In this document: positions 25,194-33,672 of the stretch, piece after piece | How positions within the stretch are numbered: the stretch's first letter is position 1 | Layout: every line of letters starts with the position of its first letter | Origin: JBFLXB01 sp964570625 | GTDB taxonomy: Bacteria; Nitrospirota; Nitrospiria; 2-01-FULL-66-17 | DNA: 64,000 nucleotides | Direction of reading: 5' to 3' | Assembly: GCA_964570625.1 (NCBI GenBank) | Contig: CAZMYW010000029.1 | Location: 34,162-98,161 of the forward strand | Program-made: the position numbers and the translations under genes | Notes under the pieces: model-generated | Seen by the model: the letters and a program-made list of their open reading frames with translations, nothing else | What the model was told of the DNA's origin: nothing | The model's database searches: none

Positions 25194-25847
25194 TTAGGAA
25201 GCCGACTGTTCGACCGCCGAAGGAATCGGCTCGGACACGCCGGCAACCACGGCGTCCGATTCATCCGGGTCTGGCGACGGAACGTCTTCCGACCCGGATT
25301 CCACCGACGCGTCGGTCGCGCGGGCGATCTCGGCAAAGTCCCGCAGGGTCGGGAGATCCGACAGGTCCTTCAACCCGAACGCGTGGAAAAATTCTTTGGT
25401 CGTGCCGAACATCATGGGCCGACCCGGAAGATCCTTACGCCCCACGATTTTGACCAGCCGCCGATCCATCAGCGTCTTGACCACGCCCGCCACGTCCACG
25501 CCGCGGATGGACTCGATCTCCGGTCGGGTCAACGGCTGCTTGTACGCGATGATGGCGAGCGTCTCCAGCGCGGGCTTGGAGAGTCGCGGCGGCGATTTGG
25601 CGACCGCCAGCTTGCGAAGCCACGGCGCGGCTTCGGTCACGGTCGCCAGTTGATACCCGCCTGCGACCTCGACCACGGTCAGCCCGCGGCCGGCGTGGCG
25701 GTACTCATCGCGCAACTCGTCCATGCAGGCGGCGATACGCGTCCCCTCCACGCCGTCGAACACGTCGCACAACCGGTTCAAGGAGAGCGGCTCGCCAGCC
25801 ACGAACAGCACCGCTTCCAGAATCGGTTTCAATTCACGGTCATCCAT
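25194..25847 (-). CDS. scpB: Segregation and condensation protein B
   Basis: 217 aa. Two winged-helix domains typical of ScpB: ILEAVLFVAGEPLSLNRL at the start and KPALETLAIIAYKQPLTRPE…RGVDVAGVVKTLMDRRLV in the second. A C-terminal acidic tail (about 40 residues, Glu/Asp/Ser/Pro-rich) is extra. Forms the SMC-ScpA-ScpB condensin complex. It overlaps scpA by 8 bp. Starts at an ATG (25847). Confidence 0.95.
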   Translation of the reverse strand: MDDRELKPILEAVLFVAGEPLSLNRLCDVFDGVEGTRIAACMDELRDEYRHAGRGLTVVEVAGGYQLATVTEAAPWLRKLAVAKSPPRLSKPALETLAIIAYKQPLTRPEIESIRGVDVAGVVKTLMDRRLVKIVGRKDLPGRPMMFGTTKEFFHAFGLKDLSDLPTLRDFAEIARATDASVESGSEDVPSPDPDESDAVVAGVSEPIPSAVEQSAS

Positions 25848-26643
25848 CCTGCGCCTCGTTGGGCTGGTCTCCGTTGTCGCCTACGCCGGTCGCGACGGGA
25901 TCGACCCGGACGACCCAGATCTCTGCGCTCGGAGCGCCCTGTCGGAGACCGAGCACGTGCATCTTGACCAACTCCAGCAGCGCGAGGAACGTGACGATCA
26001 CCGCCACGCGGGTCTCCGCGCTGCCGAACAACTCGTCGAACCGGAGGCGCGCCCCGTCGGCCAGCGCGTCGAACCGCTCGATGATCGCGGTCATCCGATC
26101 GCGGACCGTGAGCGAATCGACCGTCAATTCCATCATCGCCTGGTCGGGTGTCCGGTCCAACACCTCGCGCAACGCGGTCATGAGGTCGAAGACCGACAGC
26201 TCGCCCAACTCGTACTCCTCGATTTCCTGCAGCGTCGGGGTCGGCTCGCGACGAAACACGTCGCGCCACACGCTTTCGCGCTCCTCCAGCGCCTCCGCAG
26301 CACCCTTAAAGCGCTGATACTCGACCAGGCGTCTGACTAATTCTTCCCTGGGATCTTCTTCCTGCTCCGAAGATTCCGGCTGTTCTTCCCGCGGGAGCAA
26401 CATCCGGGACTTGATCTGCACCAACGTCGCCGCCATGACCAAAAACTCCCCGGCGATCGACAGGTTCAACTCTTTCATCAAGTCCAGGTATTCGAGATAT
26501 TGCCGGGTGACCAGCGCGATCGGAATATCGTAGATATCGACTCGATGCTCTCGGATGAGGTGCAACAGCAGGTCGAGCGGCCCCTCGAACACCGGGAGCT
26601 TGACCTGGTAGGCGACGGAAGCTTCTTCGGGTTGGTCCGGCAT
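25840..26643 (-). CDS. scpA: Segregation and condensation protein A (kleisin)
   Basis: 267 aa. Opening YQVKLPVFEGPLDLLLHLI and following LVTRQYLEYLDLMKELNLSI with IKSRMLLP match the kleisin N-terminal domain that contacts SMC; the C-terminal winged helix includes VIVTFLALLELVKMHVLGL. ScpA bridges the SMC heads with ScpB, which overlaps it downstream. A short acidic linker (REEQPESSEQEEDP) separates the two ends. The 123 bp upstream hold GC-rich partial hairpins but nothing I can name. Confidence 0.96.
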   Translation of the reverse strand: MPDQPEEASVAYQVKLPVFEGPLDLLLHLIREHRVDIYDIPIALVTRQYLEYLDLMKELNLSIAGEFLVMAATLVQIKSRMLLPREEQPESSEQEEDPREELVRRLVEYQRFKGAAEALEERESVWRDVFRREPTPTLQEIEEYELGELSVFDLMTALREVLDRTPDQAMMELTVDSLTVRDRMTAIIERFDALADGARLRFDELFGSAETRVAVIVTFLALLELVKMHVLGLRQGAPSAEIWVVRVDPVATGVGDNGDQPNEAQDG

Positions 26644-26766
26644 GCGGGTATCGATCGTAGAACTCCGGTCCGAGGTGAATTGCGCCGGACCTTATCAGCT
26701 TTGAGGCAACGAGGTCAAGGGCCGCGCCCGCGGCGGGCCCGCGCGTGATGTCGGATTCGGATGGGG

Positions 26767-28197
26767 TTAGAGCGAGAGGCCGGTTCTGAAGACGGCCGTC
26801 TTGATCTGGGTCATGGCGTCCATGGCGTATTTGACGCCTTCGCGGCCCAGACCCGAGTCCTTCGTGCCGCCGTACGGCGTGTGATCCACGCGGAACGTCG
26901 GATAGTCGTTGATGATCACTCCACCCACGTCGAGGCGGTCGATCGCCTCGAAGACCCGTCGGAGATCGTGGGTAAAGACCCCGGCTTGCAGGCCGTAGCG
27001 CGAATCGTTGACCGCAACGAGCGCGTCGTCGAACGATCGATACGGCGCCAAAGTCACCACCGGCCCGAACACCTCTTCGCAGCTCACCGCCATTTCTGGC
27101 CGGGTGTTCGCCAGAACGATGGGAGCGATCACATTGTCCTTGCGGCTCATCGACCGTAGCGCCTGAGCGCCGCCCGCCACGGCCTCCGATGTCCAGCGCT
27201 CGACTCGATCCGCCGCCGCTCGGTCGATCAACGGCCCCACCACGGTCTTGGCATCCAGCGGATCGCCCACCGGCAACCCATCAACCTCCGCCAAAAACTG
27301 CTCGACGAACCGCTCGTACACGGCCTCGTGGACGAGGATGCGCTGCACCGAGATGCAGATCTGGCCCGCGTAGGCGAACGCGCCCACGGCAAGCCGCTTC
27401 GCCACCCACGGCAGGTCCGCGTCCATATGCACCACCGCAGCCGCGTTGCCCCCCAACTCGAGCAACACCCCCTTCTTCCCCGAGTTCGCTTTCAAGTGCC
27501 ACCCGACCTTGGCGCTGCCGGTAAACGTGATGAATTGAATGCGCGGGTCCCCGACCAGGCCTTCCGCGATCGGAATATCGCACGGCAGAATATTCACCAC
27601 CCCGGGCGGCACACCCGCTTCTAACAGGATCCGACCGAGCCGCAGCGCGGTCAGGGGAGCTTGCGGCGGCGGTTTGAGGACCATGGTATTGCCTGAGGCC
27701 AGGCACGGCGCGATTTTGTGCGCGACAAGATTCAAGGGGAAGTTGAACGGCGCGAACGCGGCGACGGGCCCGAGCGGCACGCGTTTGGTCATCGCCACGT
27801 ACCCCTCCCCGCTCGGCGTGGAATCCGCGGGAATCCATTCGCCGCCCAGCCGCTGGGCCTCTACCGACGCGACGGTGAACGTCGCGACCGCCCGATCCAC
27901 TTCGCTGTTCGCGTATTGAATCGGCTTGCCCGCTTCAGAAGCAATCAGTCTTGCGACGTCGGCTTTCTGCGCGGCCAGGCCGGCGGCGGTGTTGGAGAGC
28001 CAGGCGGCTCGCTGATGCCGTGGCGTCGTCCGTGTGGCGCGAAACGCGCGCTCAGCCGCAGCGATCGCCTGGTCGAGATGGGCATGTTCGGCCTGACACA
28101 CCTCGGCAATGACGGCCCCGGTGTAGGGATTGCGAACCGGAGTGGCGGTTGCGCTGGTGACCCACCGGCCATCAAGCAACAACGGCGTGACGTCCAT
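26767..28197 (-). CDS. NAD(P)-dependent aldehyde dehydrogenase
   Basis: 476 aa of the ALDH superfamily. NAD motif FTGSAKVGWHLK, catalytic Glu in LLELGGNAA, catalytic Cys in AYAGQICISVQR and the C-terminal PYGGTKDSGLGREGVKYAMD are all present. The C-terminal pattern is nearest to lactaldehyde/glyceraldehyde-3-phosphate-type enzymes, but the substrate is not certain. SD AGGAGG lies 10 nt upstream of the ATG. It follows the DUF3501 gene by 70 bp, so it may be a late gene of the stress cluster or independent. Confidence 0.93.
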   Translation of the reverse strand: MDVTPLLLDGRWVTSATATPVRNPYTGAVIAEVCQAEHAHLDQAIAAAERAFRATRTTPRHQRAAWLSNTAAGLAAQKADVARLIASEAGKPIQYANSEVDRAVATFTVASVEAQRLGGEWIPADSTPSGEGYVAMTKRVPLGPVAAFAPFNFPLNLVAHKIAPCLASGNTMVLKPPPQAPLTALRLGRILLEAGVPPGVVNILPCDIPIAEGLVGDPRIQFITFTGSAKVGWHLKANSGKKGVLLELGGNAAAVVHMDADLPWVAKRLAVGAFAYAGQICISVQRILVHEAVYERFVEQFLAEVDGLPVGDPLDAKTVVGPLIDRAAADRVERWTSEAVAGGAQALRSMSRKDNVIAPIVLANTRPEMAVSCEEVFGPVVTLAPYRSFDDALVAVNDSRYGLQAGVFTHDLRRVFEAIDRLDVGGVIINDYPTFRVDHTPYGGTKDSGLGREGVKYAMDAMTQIKTAVFRTGLSL

Positions 28198-28267
28198 GAC
28201 GTGTAACCTCCTGACCAGCCGTGAGGGCCTCGGCCCGACGGCCTACCGACGGGATTGAGTATAGATC

Positions 28268-28852
28268 CTAGGCCGTCAGGTCGTCGATGAGTTGCTGTCT
28301 GGTCTCGTCCCGAAGCGCGGTTTCAGCGCGGTACCGGGGGTGGTCCATCACAAATGCCCCGGGGGCACCACTGCGCAACGCCTCTTGGGCTTTCGCATCC
28401 AGGACGAATCGAAGGTAGTGCACGGCGCTGATCTTCTCTTCGTTGCTGTGCCCGGCTTCGAAGATCGCGTAGATCGGGGGCAGATCCCCCAGACGCAGGG
28501 ACAACGAACGCCCGTTGTCGAGGCCCTTCAGTCGGTCGAGCGTCGGTTTGATCGCCGGCGGATCATTCACCTCGATGAATAGCGTCGCTGATATCTCATT
28601 TTCGTCTGGAATCAATCGGTTATATGTCTCGATCTCGTGAAATATTTCAGGTTCTCCGTAGAGGTGTTCGGTCCGCATCATCTCCTGGATCTGATGCACC
28701 ACCGTGCGCCGGTTTTCGAATACTAGGGAGAGGCACTCGCCGAGGATGACGCGCCTTCGCTTCTTCAGCTCGATGACCTCGCGACGCGACTGGTCGCGAA
28801 CTTGTTCGTACTCGGGCAGTGACTTGACCTCGTCTCGGCGAACCTTCAACAT
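28268..28852 (-). CDS. DUF3501 family protein
   Basis: 194 aa from the internal ATG at 28852, with AAGGAG 6 nt upstream overlapping the stop region of the Fe-S protein gene. Sequence LPEYEQVRDQSRREVIELKK, then VFENRRTVVHQIQEMMRTE and IPDENEISATLFIEV fits DUF3501. From recall this family nearly always sits next to a rubrerythrin and a heterodisulfide-reductase-like Fe-S protein, exactly as here. No catalytic residues are known. It probably works with those partners in oxidant or metal stress. Confidence 0.85.
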   Translation of the reverse strand: MLKVRRDEVKSLPEYEQVRDQSRREVIELKKRRRVILGECLSLVFENRRTVVHQIQEMMRTEHLYGEPEIFHEIETYNRLIPDENEISATLFIEVNDPPAIKPTLDRLKGLDNGRSLSLRLGDLPPIYAIFEAGHSNEEKISAVHYLRFVLDAKAQEALRSGAPGAFVMDHPRYRAETALRDETRQQLIDDLTA

Positions 28853-28862
28853 CCGGCGCTCC

Positions 28863-30119
28863 TTACACCGCGGGGAGGCCGTAGGCCCGGTTGACCAGCT
28901 CGATGGGATGGCAACTCTTTTTCCCCGTGCCTTGCTCCAGTTGCAGCCCCGACAACGGGCAGTCCGACACCAGCGTGTCGGCTTCCGCCGCGGCAACCGC
29001 ACGGAACGCTTTTTGTCCGACCTGCATGGACGCTGGGAAGAACTCGGTTTTCACGCTCCACGATCCGTCGTGTCCGGTGCACCGCTCGATGACCTCGACC
29101 GTGGTGCCGGGGATCAACTGCATCAAGTCGCGGGACTTGTACCCGATGTTCTGATCGCGCAGGTGACACGGAACCTGGTAGGCGACCGTGCCGACCCGCT
29201 CCCGAAAGTCGGCCGAGAGCATCCCCTTCTGGTGCAGCGCCATCAGATACTCGCACACGTCGAAGGTGTGTTTGGCCACCAGTCGCGCGTCGTCGGTCCC
29301 CAGCAATGCGGGATATTCTTTTTTGAGCATCAAACTACAGGTCGGGATCGGAGACACGACCGCATACCCTTGATCAACCATGGCTTTGAGCGAGGCCACG
29401 TTGTCCCGCGCGTGCTCCGTCATGGCGGCAAGGTCGCCGGTGTCGAAATACGGCATCCCGCAGCAGCGCTGCTCCGGCCACGCCACGGTCACGCCGTTCT
29501 TCTCCAACACTTGAACCGTGGCGCGCCCGACGGAGGGGTAGTTGTAGTTGGTGAGGCACCCGGAAAAGAGCGCGACCTTCCGTTCACCCACCGCGCGCGT
29601 CTCGTGCTTCTGAATCCAGACCGGGAACGGCTCGGACGCCACCGGGGGCAAGATCCGGTCTCGATGGATCCCTCCCCACCGGTGCATCAGGCCCCGAAAC
29701 CACGCCACGCCGGACAAGCGATTCACCAAGGGAGCGACCCAGCGCAGGGTCCGCCCGATCAAATCGGTTCTGACCAGCAGGCGATCACGCCACCGCGGCC
29801 GCTGGGTCTTCGCCCGCACGGCTTTGGCGCGCACCATCAAAAGCGGAAAATCGAGACGAAATTCGTGGGGCGGCGTGTACGGACAATGGTTGTAGCACAG
29901 CTTGCAGTAATAACACTCGTCAACGACCTGGCGGGAAACCGCATCGCCCAGCTTGTCGACCTCGCCGTCCAGCGCATCGATGCCGTTAAACAACGTGGCG
30001 AACGACGGACAGAGATTAAAACAGCGGCGGCAGCCGTGACAGATGTCGGCGACGCGTAGCCACTCCTTCTGCAGCGCGCCGGCGTCCCAGAACTTGCTAT
30101 CGGAAAATTGAGCCTCCAT
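28863..30119 (-). CDS. GlpC/HdrD-like Fe-S protein with two 4Fe-4S clusters and CCG-type domain
   Basis: 418 aa from ATG 30119 (GAGGGG upstream). Two ferredoxin motifs: CHGCRRCFNLCP and CYYCKLCYNHCP. C-terminal half has cysteine-rich CCG-type segments: FSGCLTNY…RCCGMPYFDTGDLAAM and VPCHLRDQNIG…VSDCPLSGLQL. This is the GlpC/HdrD fold, which passes electrons from quinones or thiols. No membrane anchor. It is placed between rubrerythrin and DUF3501 genes and may be the electron donor of the rubrerythrin, which has no rubredoxin domain; that is inference. Confidence 0.9.
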   Translation of the reverse strand: MEAQFSDSKFWDAGALQKEWLRVADICHGCRRCFNLCPSFATLFNGIDALDGEVDKLGDAVSRQVVDECYYCKLCYNHCPYTPPHEFRLDFPLLMVRAKAVRAKTQRPRWRDRLLVRTDLIGRTLRWVAPLVNRLSGVAWFRGLMHRWGGIHRDRILPPVASEPFPVWIQKHETRAVGERKVALFSGCLTNYNYPSVGRATVQVLEKNGVTVAWPEQRCCGMPYFDTGDLAAMTEHARDNVASLKAMVDQGYAVVSPIPTCSLMLKKEYPALLGTDDARLVAKHTFDVCEYLMALHQKGMLSADFRERVGTVAYQVPCHLRDQNIGYKSRDLMQLIPGTTVEVIERCTGHDGSWSVKTEFFPASMQVGQKAFRAVAAAEADTLVSDCPLSGLQLEQGTGKKSCHPIELVNRAYGLPAV

Positions 30120-30198
30120 GCCCCCTCGCGTGGTGCCGGCGCGGCCCCGCTCACACGGGTCCGCGCCGTCGCGCCAACGTACCGCCCTGCAGCCTCGC

Positions 30199-30624
30199 CT
30201 ATTTTTTGAGGCTGTCCAACGCCTTGGCGAACCGTCCCGCATGCGATTTCTCGGCCCGCGCGAGCGTTTCAAACCACTCGGAAATTTCCTCAAAGCCCTC
30301 TTCCCGCGCCGTCTTGGCGAATCCCGGGTACATCTGGGTGTATTCGTACGTCTCGCCCTCGATCGCTGACTTGAGGTTCTTGTCGGTATCGCCGACCGGC
30401 ACCCCGGTCACCGGGTCCCCCACCACCGCCATGAAGTCGAAATGACCGAACGCGTGTCCGGTTTCGCCTTCAGCCGTGTCGCGGAACACGCCGGCCACAT
30501 CCGGGTACCCTTCGATGTCCGCCTTGCGCGCGAAATACAGATACCGCCGGTTGGCCTGCGCCTCGCCCGCAAACCCCTCTTTGAGGTTCGCCAGTGTCTT
30601 GGTGCCTTGAAGATTCTTTGCCAT
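30199..30624 (-). CDS. Rubrerythrin-type ferritin-like protein without rubredoxin domain
   Basis: 141 aa, four-helix di-iron protein. Metal ligand motifs: KEGFAGEAQANRRYLYF, DTAEGETGHAFGHF, EGETYEYTQMYPGF and LARAEKSHAGRFAKAL, giving the ExxH pairs expected. The C-terminal rubredoxin CxxC pair is missing, as in sulerythrin-like forms. It would reduce peroxide using electrons from a partner. Strong purine-rich SD (GGGAGGGAGGAAGGA) before the ATG. 33 bp downstream of the Fur/PerR gene on the same strand. Confidence 0.94.
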   Translation of the reverse strand: MAKNLQGTKTLANLKEGFAGEAQANRRYLYFARKADIEGYPDVAGVFRDTAEGETGHAFGHFDFMAVVGDPVTGVPVGDTDKNLKSAIEGETYEYTQMYPGFAKTAREEGFEEISEWFETLARAEKSHAGRFAKALDSLKK

Positions 30625-30657
30625 GGTTCCTTCCTCCCTCCCTGCGTGAGATTTGGA

Positions 30658-31101
30658 TTAGTTTCCTTCCGATCGGCACGACGGGCAGTATCCCAAAAAC
30701 TGCACGTGGTGGCCGACCAACCGATACCGTCGCTTGACCGTTGCCGGCGCCTGAATGCGATCGAGCTCGGCGTCTTCGAAATCCTCGACCCGGCGGCACG
30801 CGAGACAAATCACATGGTGATGGGGCTCCACGTTGGCGTCATACCGCGCGCTATTATCGAGGAAGTGCATTTCCTGAATCAACCCGATCGACTTGAGCGT
30901 CTCCAGCGTGGTGTACACCGTGTTGAGCGACATCATGGGGTACGACCGCTTGACCGTGGCATGGACTTCTTCCGCGGTCGGATGACTCTCCGTGTCCGCC
31001 AGCGCCTGGTAGATCGCCAACCGCTGATGGGTCAGCTTCAGCCCCGCGTCCTTCAGGCGGGCGGTCACCGGGCCGTGTTTATGCGGGTGCTTCTGATTCA
31101 T
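30658..31101 (-). CDS. Fur/PerR-family metalloregulator
   Basis: 147 aa. Winged helix (LKLTHQRLAIYQAL; MMSLNTVYTTLETLKSIGLI) and metal sites ARYDANVEPHHHVICLACRR and YCPSCRSEG with two CxxC zinc pairs. His/Asp arrangement and linkage to a rubrerythrin favour a peroxide sensor (PerR) over Fur. N-terminus carries a His/Lys-rich tail (NQKHPHKHGP). The upstream AT-rich palindrome overlaps its start codon and suggests autoregulation together with the rubrerythrin cluster. Confidence 0.92.
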   Translation of the reverse strand: MNQKHPHKHGPVTARLKDAGLKLTHQRLAIYQALADTESHPTAEEVHATVKRSYPMMSLNTVYTTLETLKSIGLIQEMHFLDNSARYDANVEPHHHVICLACRRVEDFEDAELDRIQAPATVKRRYRLVGHHVQFLGYCPSCRSEGN

Positions 31102-31140
31102 ACTCTATCCTAGATAGTATTAATTACTGAGTAGTATTTA
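31100..31140. promoter_or_regulatory. AT-rich interrupted palindrome upstream of fur/perR (putative operator)
   Basis: The stretch contains ATACTC/…AGTAT arms at 31100-31120 plus further TACT/AGTA half sites (AGTATTAATTACT at 31116-31128, TACTGAGTA to 31134). It is much more AT-rich than the rest of the window and runs into the start codon. Fur/PerR-type proteins bind AT-rich 15-19 bp dyads at such positions. No exact PerR box match is claimed. Confidence 0.45.
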
Positions 31141-31225
31141 CCACCTCCAGGGAACATTTGTCAACACTGCCGGGAGACTCCCGGACGTTTGACCCCCTGT
31201 CCGCCCATATGGTAGGACATCGACG

Positions 31226-31531
31226 GTGACGACTCTGACCCCCGTATTGCCCGATCAAGACGTCCGCTCGGACACAGCGCTCATTCCGCCATACAAAGTC
31301 ATCCTCTTGGACGACCCCGTCACCACCATGGAGTTCGTGGTGGATGTCTTGATCCGTTTCTTTCAGAAAGACGGGCCCACGGCAGCGCAGTTAATGTGGG
31401 AGGTCCATGCCAGCGGCGCCTCGCACGTGGCCACGCTGCCGCTCGAACAAGCCGAGATGAAGCAGGCCCAAGTCCACCACGCCGCCAACACCGCGGGGTT
31501 TCCGTTTCGTTGCGTCATCGAGCCGGCCTAG
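31226..31531 (+). CDS. clpS: ClpS-family N-degron adaptor
   Basis: 101 aa from a GTG. YKVILLDDPVTTMEFVVDVL and AQLMWEVHASGASHVATLPLEQAEMK line up with ClpS, which delivers N-end rule substrates to ClpA. At the position of the ClpS Asn34-Asp35-Asp36 triad this protein has Asp-Asp-Pro, and Pro39 is Thr; the His of the VHxxG motif is kept. No clpA gene is adjacent. It is divergent from the fur gene, and its stop codon is followed at once by hairpin repeat copy 1. Confidence 0.85.
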   Translation: MTTLTPVLPDQDVRSDTALIPPYKVILLDDPVTTMEFVVDVLIRFFQKDGPTAAQLMWEVHASGASHVATLPLEQAEMKQAQVHHAANTAGFPFRCVIEPA

Positions 31532-31532
31532 T

Positions 31533-31702
31533 GGGAGCCCGTCCATGACCGGCCATCTGCTGCGTTGCGGCTGCGCTTCCGGTGCTCACGTACGCATACA
31601 GTACGCTCCGCTCCGGTGCTCGCGGCGCCTTGCGACCCACCTTCAAGAATCCAAACGGCGGAAGTCCCCGAAGGGGGCGTCTGGCGCGCTCCTGAACGGG
31701 CT
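31533..31702 (+). repeat. Stop-codon-associated hairpin element, copy 1 (after clpS)
   Basis: About 170 bp, orientation as transcribed from clpS. End arms AGCCCGTCCA (31536-31545) and TGAACGGGCT (31693-31702) pair with one G-T/A mismatch zone. Inside are the conserved CCCCGAAGGGGG hairpin and a GTAC-centred stem. It begins one base after the clpS TAG. It is the inverse orientation of copy 2, so the two bracket bioF-SDR-bioD. See the findings for the family. Confidence 0.85.
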
Positions 31703-31733
31703 GAACCCTTCGGGTTCTAGAACAGAGTTCTAG
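31703..31733 (+). other. Two small back-to-back hairpins between repeat copy 1 and bioF
   Basis: GAACCC-TTC-GGGTTC (31703-31717) is followed by CTAGAAC-AGA-GTTCTAG (31717-31733), and the bioF GTG starts at 31734. The second stem ends immediately before the start codon, so it could hinder ribosome binding; no Shine-Dalgarno motif is visible. It might also be a remnant of the repeat edge or an attenuating structure. Confidence 0.45.
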
Positions 31734-32936
31734 GTGCGACCCCACCCTCCCATCACCACGCGGGACCCGTTCACGAGGTACCGCCGAGAACTTGAGCGCA
31801 TACGCCAGGCGGACCGGTTGCGTGTGCTTCACACGATCACTCGAGGCGTGGGCCCGCGGTTCGAGTGGAACGGCCGGAGCCTCGTCAATTTTGGCTCCAA
31901 CAACTACTTGGGCCTGGCCGAGCACCCGCGCGTCAAAGCCGCGGCTATCCGTGCAATCGAGCGCGAGGGCGTAGGCACGGGTGCGTCGCGCCTGTTGACC
32001 GGGCACAGCCCTATCCATGACGAACTCGAGACCGCGTTGGCCCGCCTCAAAGGCACCGAGGCTGCCCTGGTGTTCAGCACCGGATATCAGGCCAACCTGG
32101 GCATCATCCCGTCGCTGGTGGGGCGCGGTGACTTGATCCTCGCTGACCGCGACTGCCACGCCAGCCTGATCGACGGCTGCCGGGCCAGCAGGGCCCGATT
32201 TCGGGTGTACCGGCGCGACCGGTTGGACCAGTTGCGCACGCTCCTGACACGGCGCGCCCCGGCTGGGAGCACATTGATCGTGACCGACAGCGTGTTCAGT
32301 ATGGAGGGCGACCTCGCCCCTCTCCCCGACCTGGCTGCACTCGCCGAACAATACGATGCCATGCTCCTGGTCGATGACGCGCACGCCACCGGCGTGTTCG
32401 GTCCCCGCGGCACCGGCTCGTCGGAGCACTGGAACCTGCGCGACCGCCCGATTATTCAGATGGGCACCTTGAGCAAGGCGCTCGGAGCACTCGGGGGGTT
32501 CGTGGCTGGACCGCGCGTCCTGATCGACTATCTGGTCAACCGCGCCCGCACCTTCATCTACACCACCGCGCTGCCCGCGGCCATCGCCGCCGCCGCGCTG
32601 GAGGCCATTCGGGTGGCCGAAGAGGAACCCGAACGTCGGGAACGCCTATGGACCAATCGCCACCTCTGGCACGACGGCGTGCGCAAGATGGGATTCGATA
32701 CCCTAGGCAGCGCGTCGCCCATCATTCCGCTTCGGATCGGCGCGGACGCACTGGCCGTTCAGATGGCCTCGGCGCTGATAGAAGAAGGAGTGTTCGCCCC
32801 CGCGATCCGCCCGCCCACCGTGCCCGCGGGCACCGCGCGTCTCCGGACCTCGGTGCTGGCCACGCATTCACCAGAAGACCTCCGTCTCGCCCTCTCGGCC
32901 GTTGAACGGGTCGCCAAACACCTTGGCGTCATTTAA
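31734..32936 (+). CDS. bioF: 8-amino-7-oxononanoate synthase
   Basis: 400 aa PLP enzyme condensing pimeloyl-thioester and alanine. Motifs FNSNNYLG-like (VNFGSNNYLGLA), GTGASRLLTGHSPIHDELE, DDAHATGVFGPRGTGSSEH and the PLP lysine in GTLSKALGALGGFVAG are present. Starts with GTG at 31734 directly after a hairpin, so translation may be restricted. The SDR gene begins 35 bp before its end. No bioA, bioB or bioC is in the window. Confidence 0.95.
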   Translation: MRPHPPITTRDPFTRYRRELERIRQADRLRVLHTITRGVGPRFEWNGRSLVNFGSNNYLGLAEHPRVKAAAIRAIEREGVGTGASRLLTGHSPIHDELETALARLKGTEAALVFSTGYQANLGIIPSLVGRGDLILADRDCHASLIDGCRASRARFRVYRRDRLDQLRTLLTRRAPAGSTLIVTDSVFSMEGDLAPLPDLAALAEQYDAMLLVDDAHATGVFGPRGTGSSEHWNLRDRPIIQMGTLSKALGALGGFVAGPRVLIDYLVNRARTFIYTTALPAAIAAAALEAIRVAEEEPERRERLWTNRHLWHDGVRKMGFDTLGSASPIIPLRIGADALAVQMASALIEEGVFAPAIRPPTVPAGTARLRTSVLATHSPEDLRLALSAVERVAKHLGVI

Positions 32937-33669
32937 CGGATCAGGCTCGCCAGTCATCGTGGTCACGGGCGCGTCTCGCGGGCTGGGTCGCTCCGTGGCG
33001 TTGCGCTGCGGGAGAGCCGGATGGCGAGTGGTGGTCCACTGCCGTGAACAGCGCGACGCCGCTGACGCGGTGGCGCGAGCAATCATCGATGCGGGCGGCG
33101 ACGCATTGGTCGTCCAAGCGGACGTCACGACGCCGGGGGTCTTCTCCGACGTGGTGGCGCACACGGTGGATCGTTGGGGCCGAATCGACGCGTGGGTCAA
33201 CAATGCCGGCGTGGTGGACGATCGACTCGTCCTCTCGATGCCCGACGACGCGTGGGATCGTGTCATCGCCATTGATCTCACAGCCGCCTACCGCGCCACG
33301 CAAGCCGTCGCTCCCGTCATGCGCCGACAAGGCGGCGGCACGATCCTGAACGTCGCCTCGATCGCCGCGTTGCAGGGACGCCGCGGCCAGAGCGCCTACA
33401 GCGCGGCCAAAGCCGGCTTGATCGCCCTCACGCGAAGCTCGGCGATAGAACTTGGAGTCGACAACATCCGCGTCAACGCCGTGTGCCCGCCCGTGCTGGA
33501 CACCGAGTCCGTCGGCTCCCATGCCGGGCTGCTCCGCGCCGAGCAACTCATGCCCGGCGTGGTATCGTTGGACAGCGCCGCAGAGACCGTGTGTTCGATC
33601 CTCACGCTACCGTGGATCACCGGCCAAACCCTTGTGATGGACAGCCGCATTCCAGCGGGAACGCTCTAG
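32902..33669 (+). CDS. Short-chain dehydrogenase/reductase (FabG-like) in the biotin gene set
   Basis: 255 aa from a TTG at 32902, overlapping bioF; the core could begin later, since VIVVTGASRGLGRSVAL starts at about residue 18. NADPH-binding TGASRGLG, NNAG, the catalytic Ser (LNVASIAALQ), Tyr-x-x-x-Lys (YSAAKAG) are all present, so it should be active. Enclosed between bioF and bioD (3 bp gap), it is a candidate for a step in making the pimeloyl moiety, a role otherwise done by FabG/BioH routes. The role is inferred from position only. Confidence 0.9.
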   Translation: MNGSPNTLASFNGSGSPVIVVTGASRGLGRSVALRCGRAGWRVVVHCREQRDAADAVARAIIDAGGDALVVQADVTTPGVFSDVVAHTVDRWGRIDAWVNNAGVVDDRLVLSMPDDAWDRVIAIDLTAAYRATQAVAPVMRRQGGGTILNVASIAALQGRRGQSAYSAAKAGLIALTRSSAIELGVDNIRVNAVCPPVLDTESVGSHAGLLRAEQLMPGVVSLDSAAETVCSILTLPWITGQTLVMDSRIPAGTL

Positions 33670-33672
33670 CCC

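Noticed and set aside
26644..26766. GC-rich inverted repeats between scpA and the aldehyde dehydrogenase gene as terminator
   Set aside because: Stems are imperfect and there is no T-tract on either strand.
31545..31733. Small frames within the repeat copies (also 40501-40719 and 38835-39086)
   Set aside because: They translate the hairpin repeat sequence and are not conserved between copies in frame.
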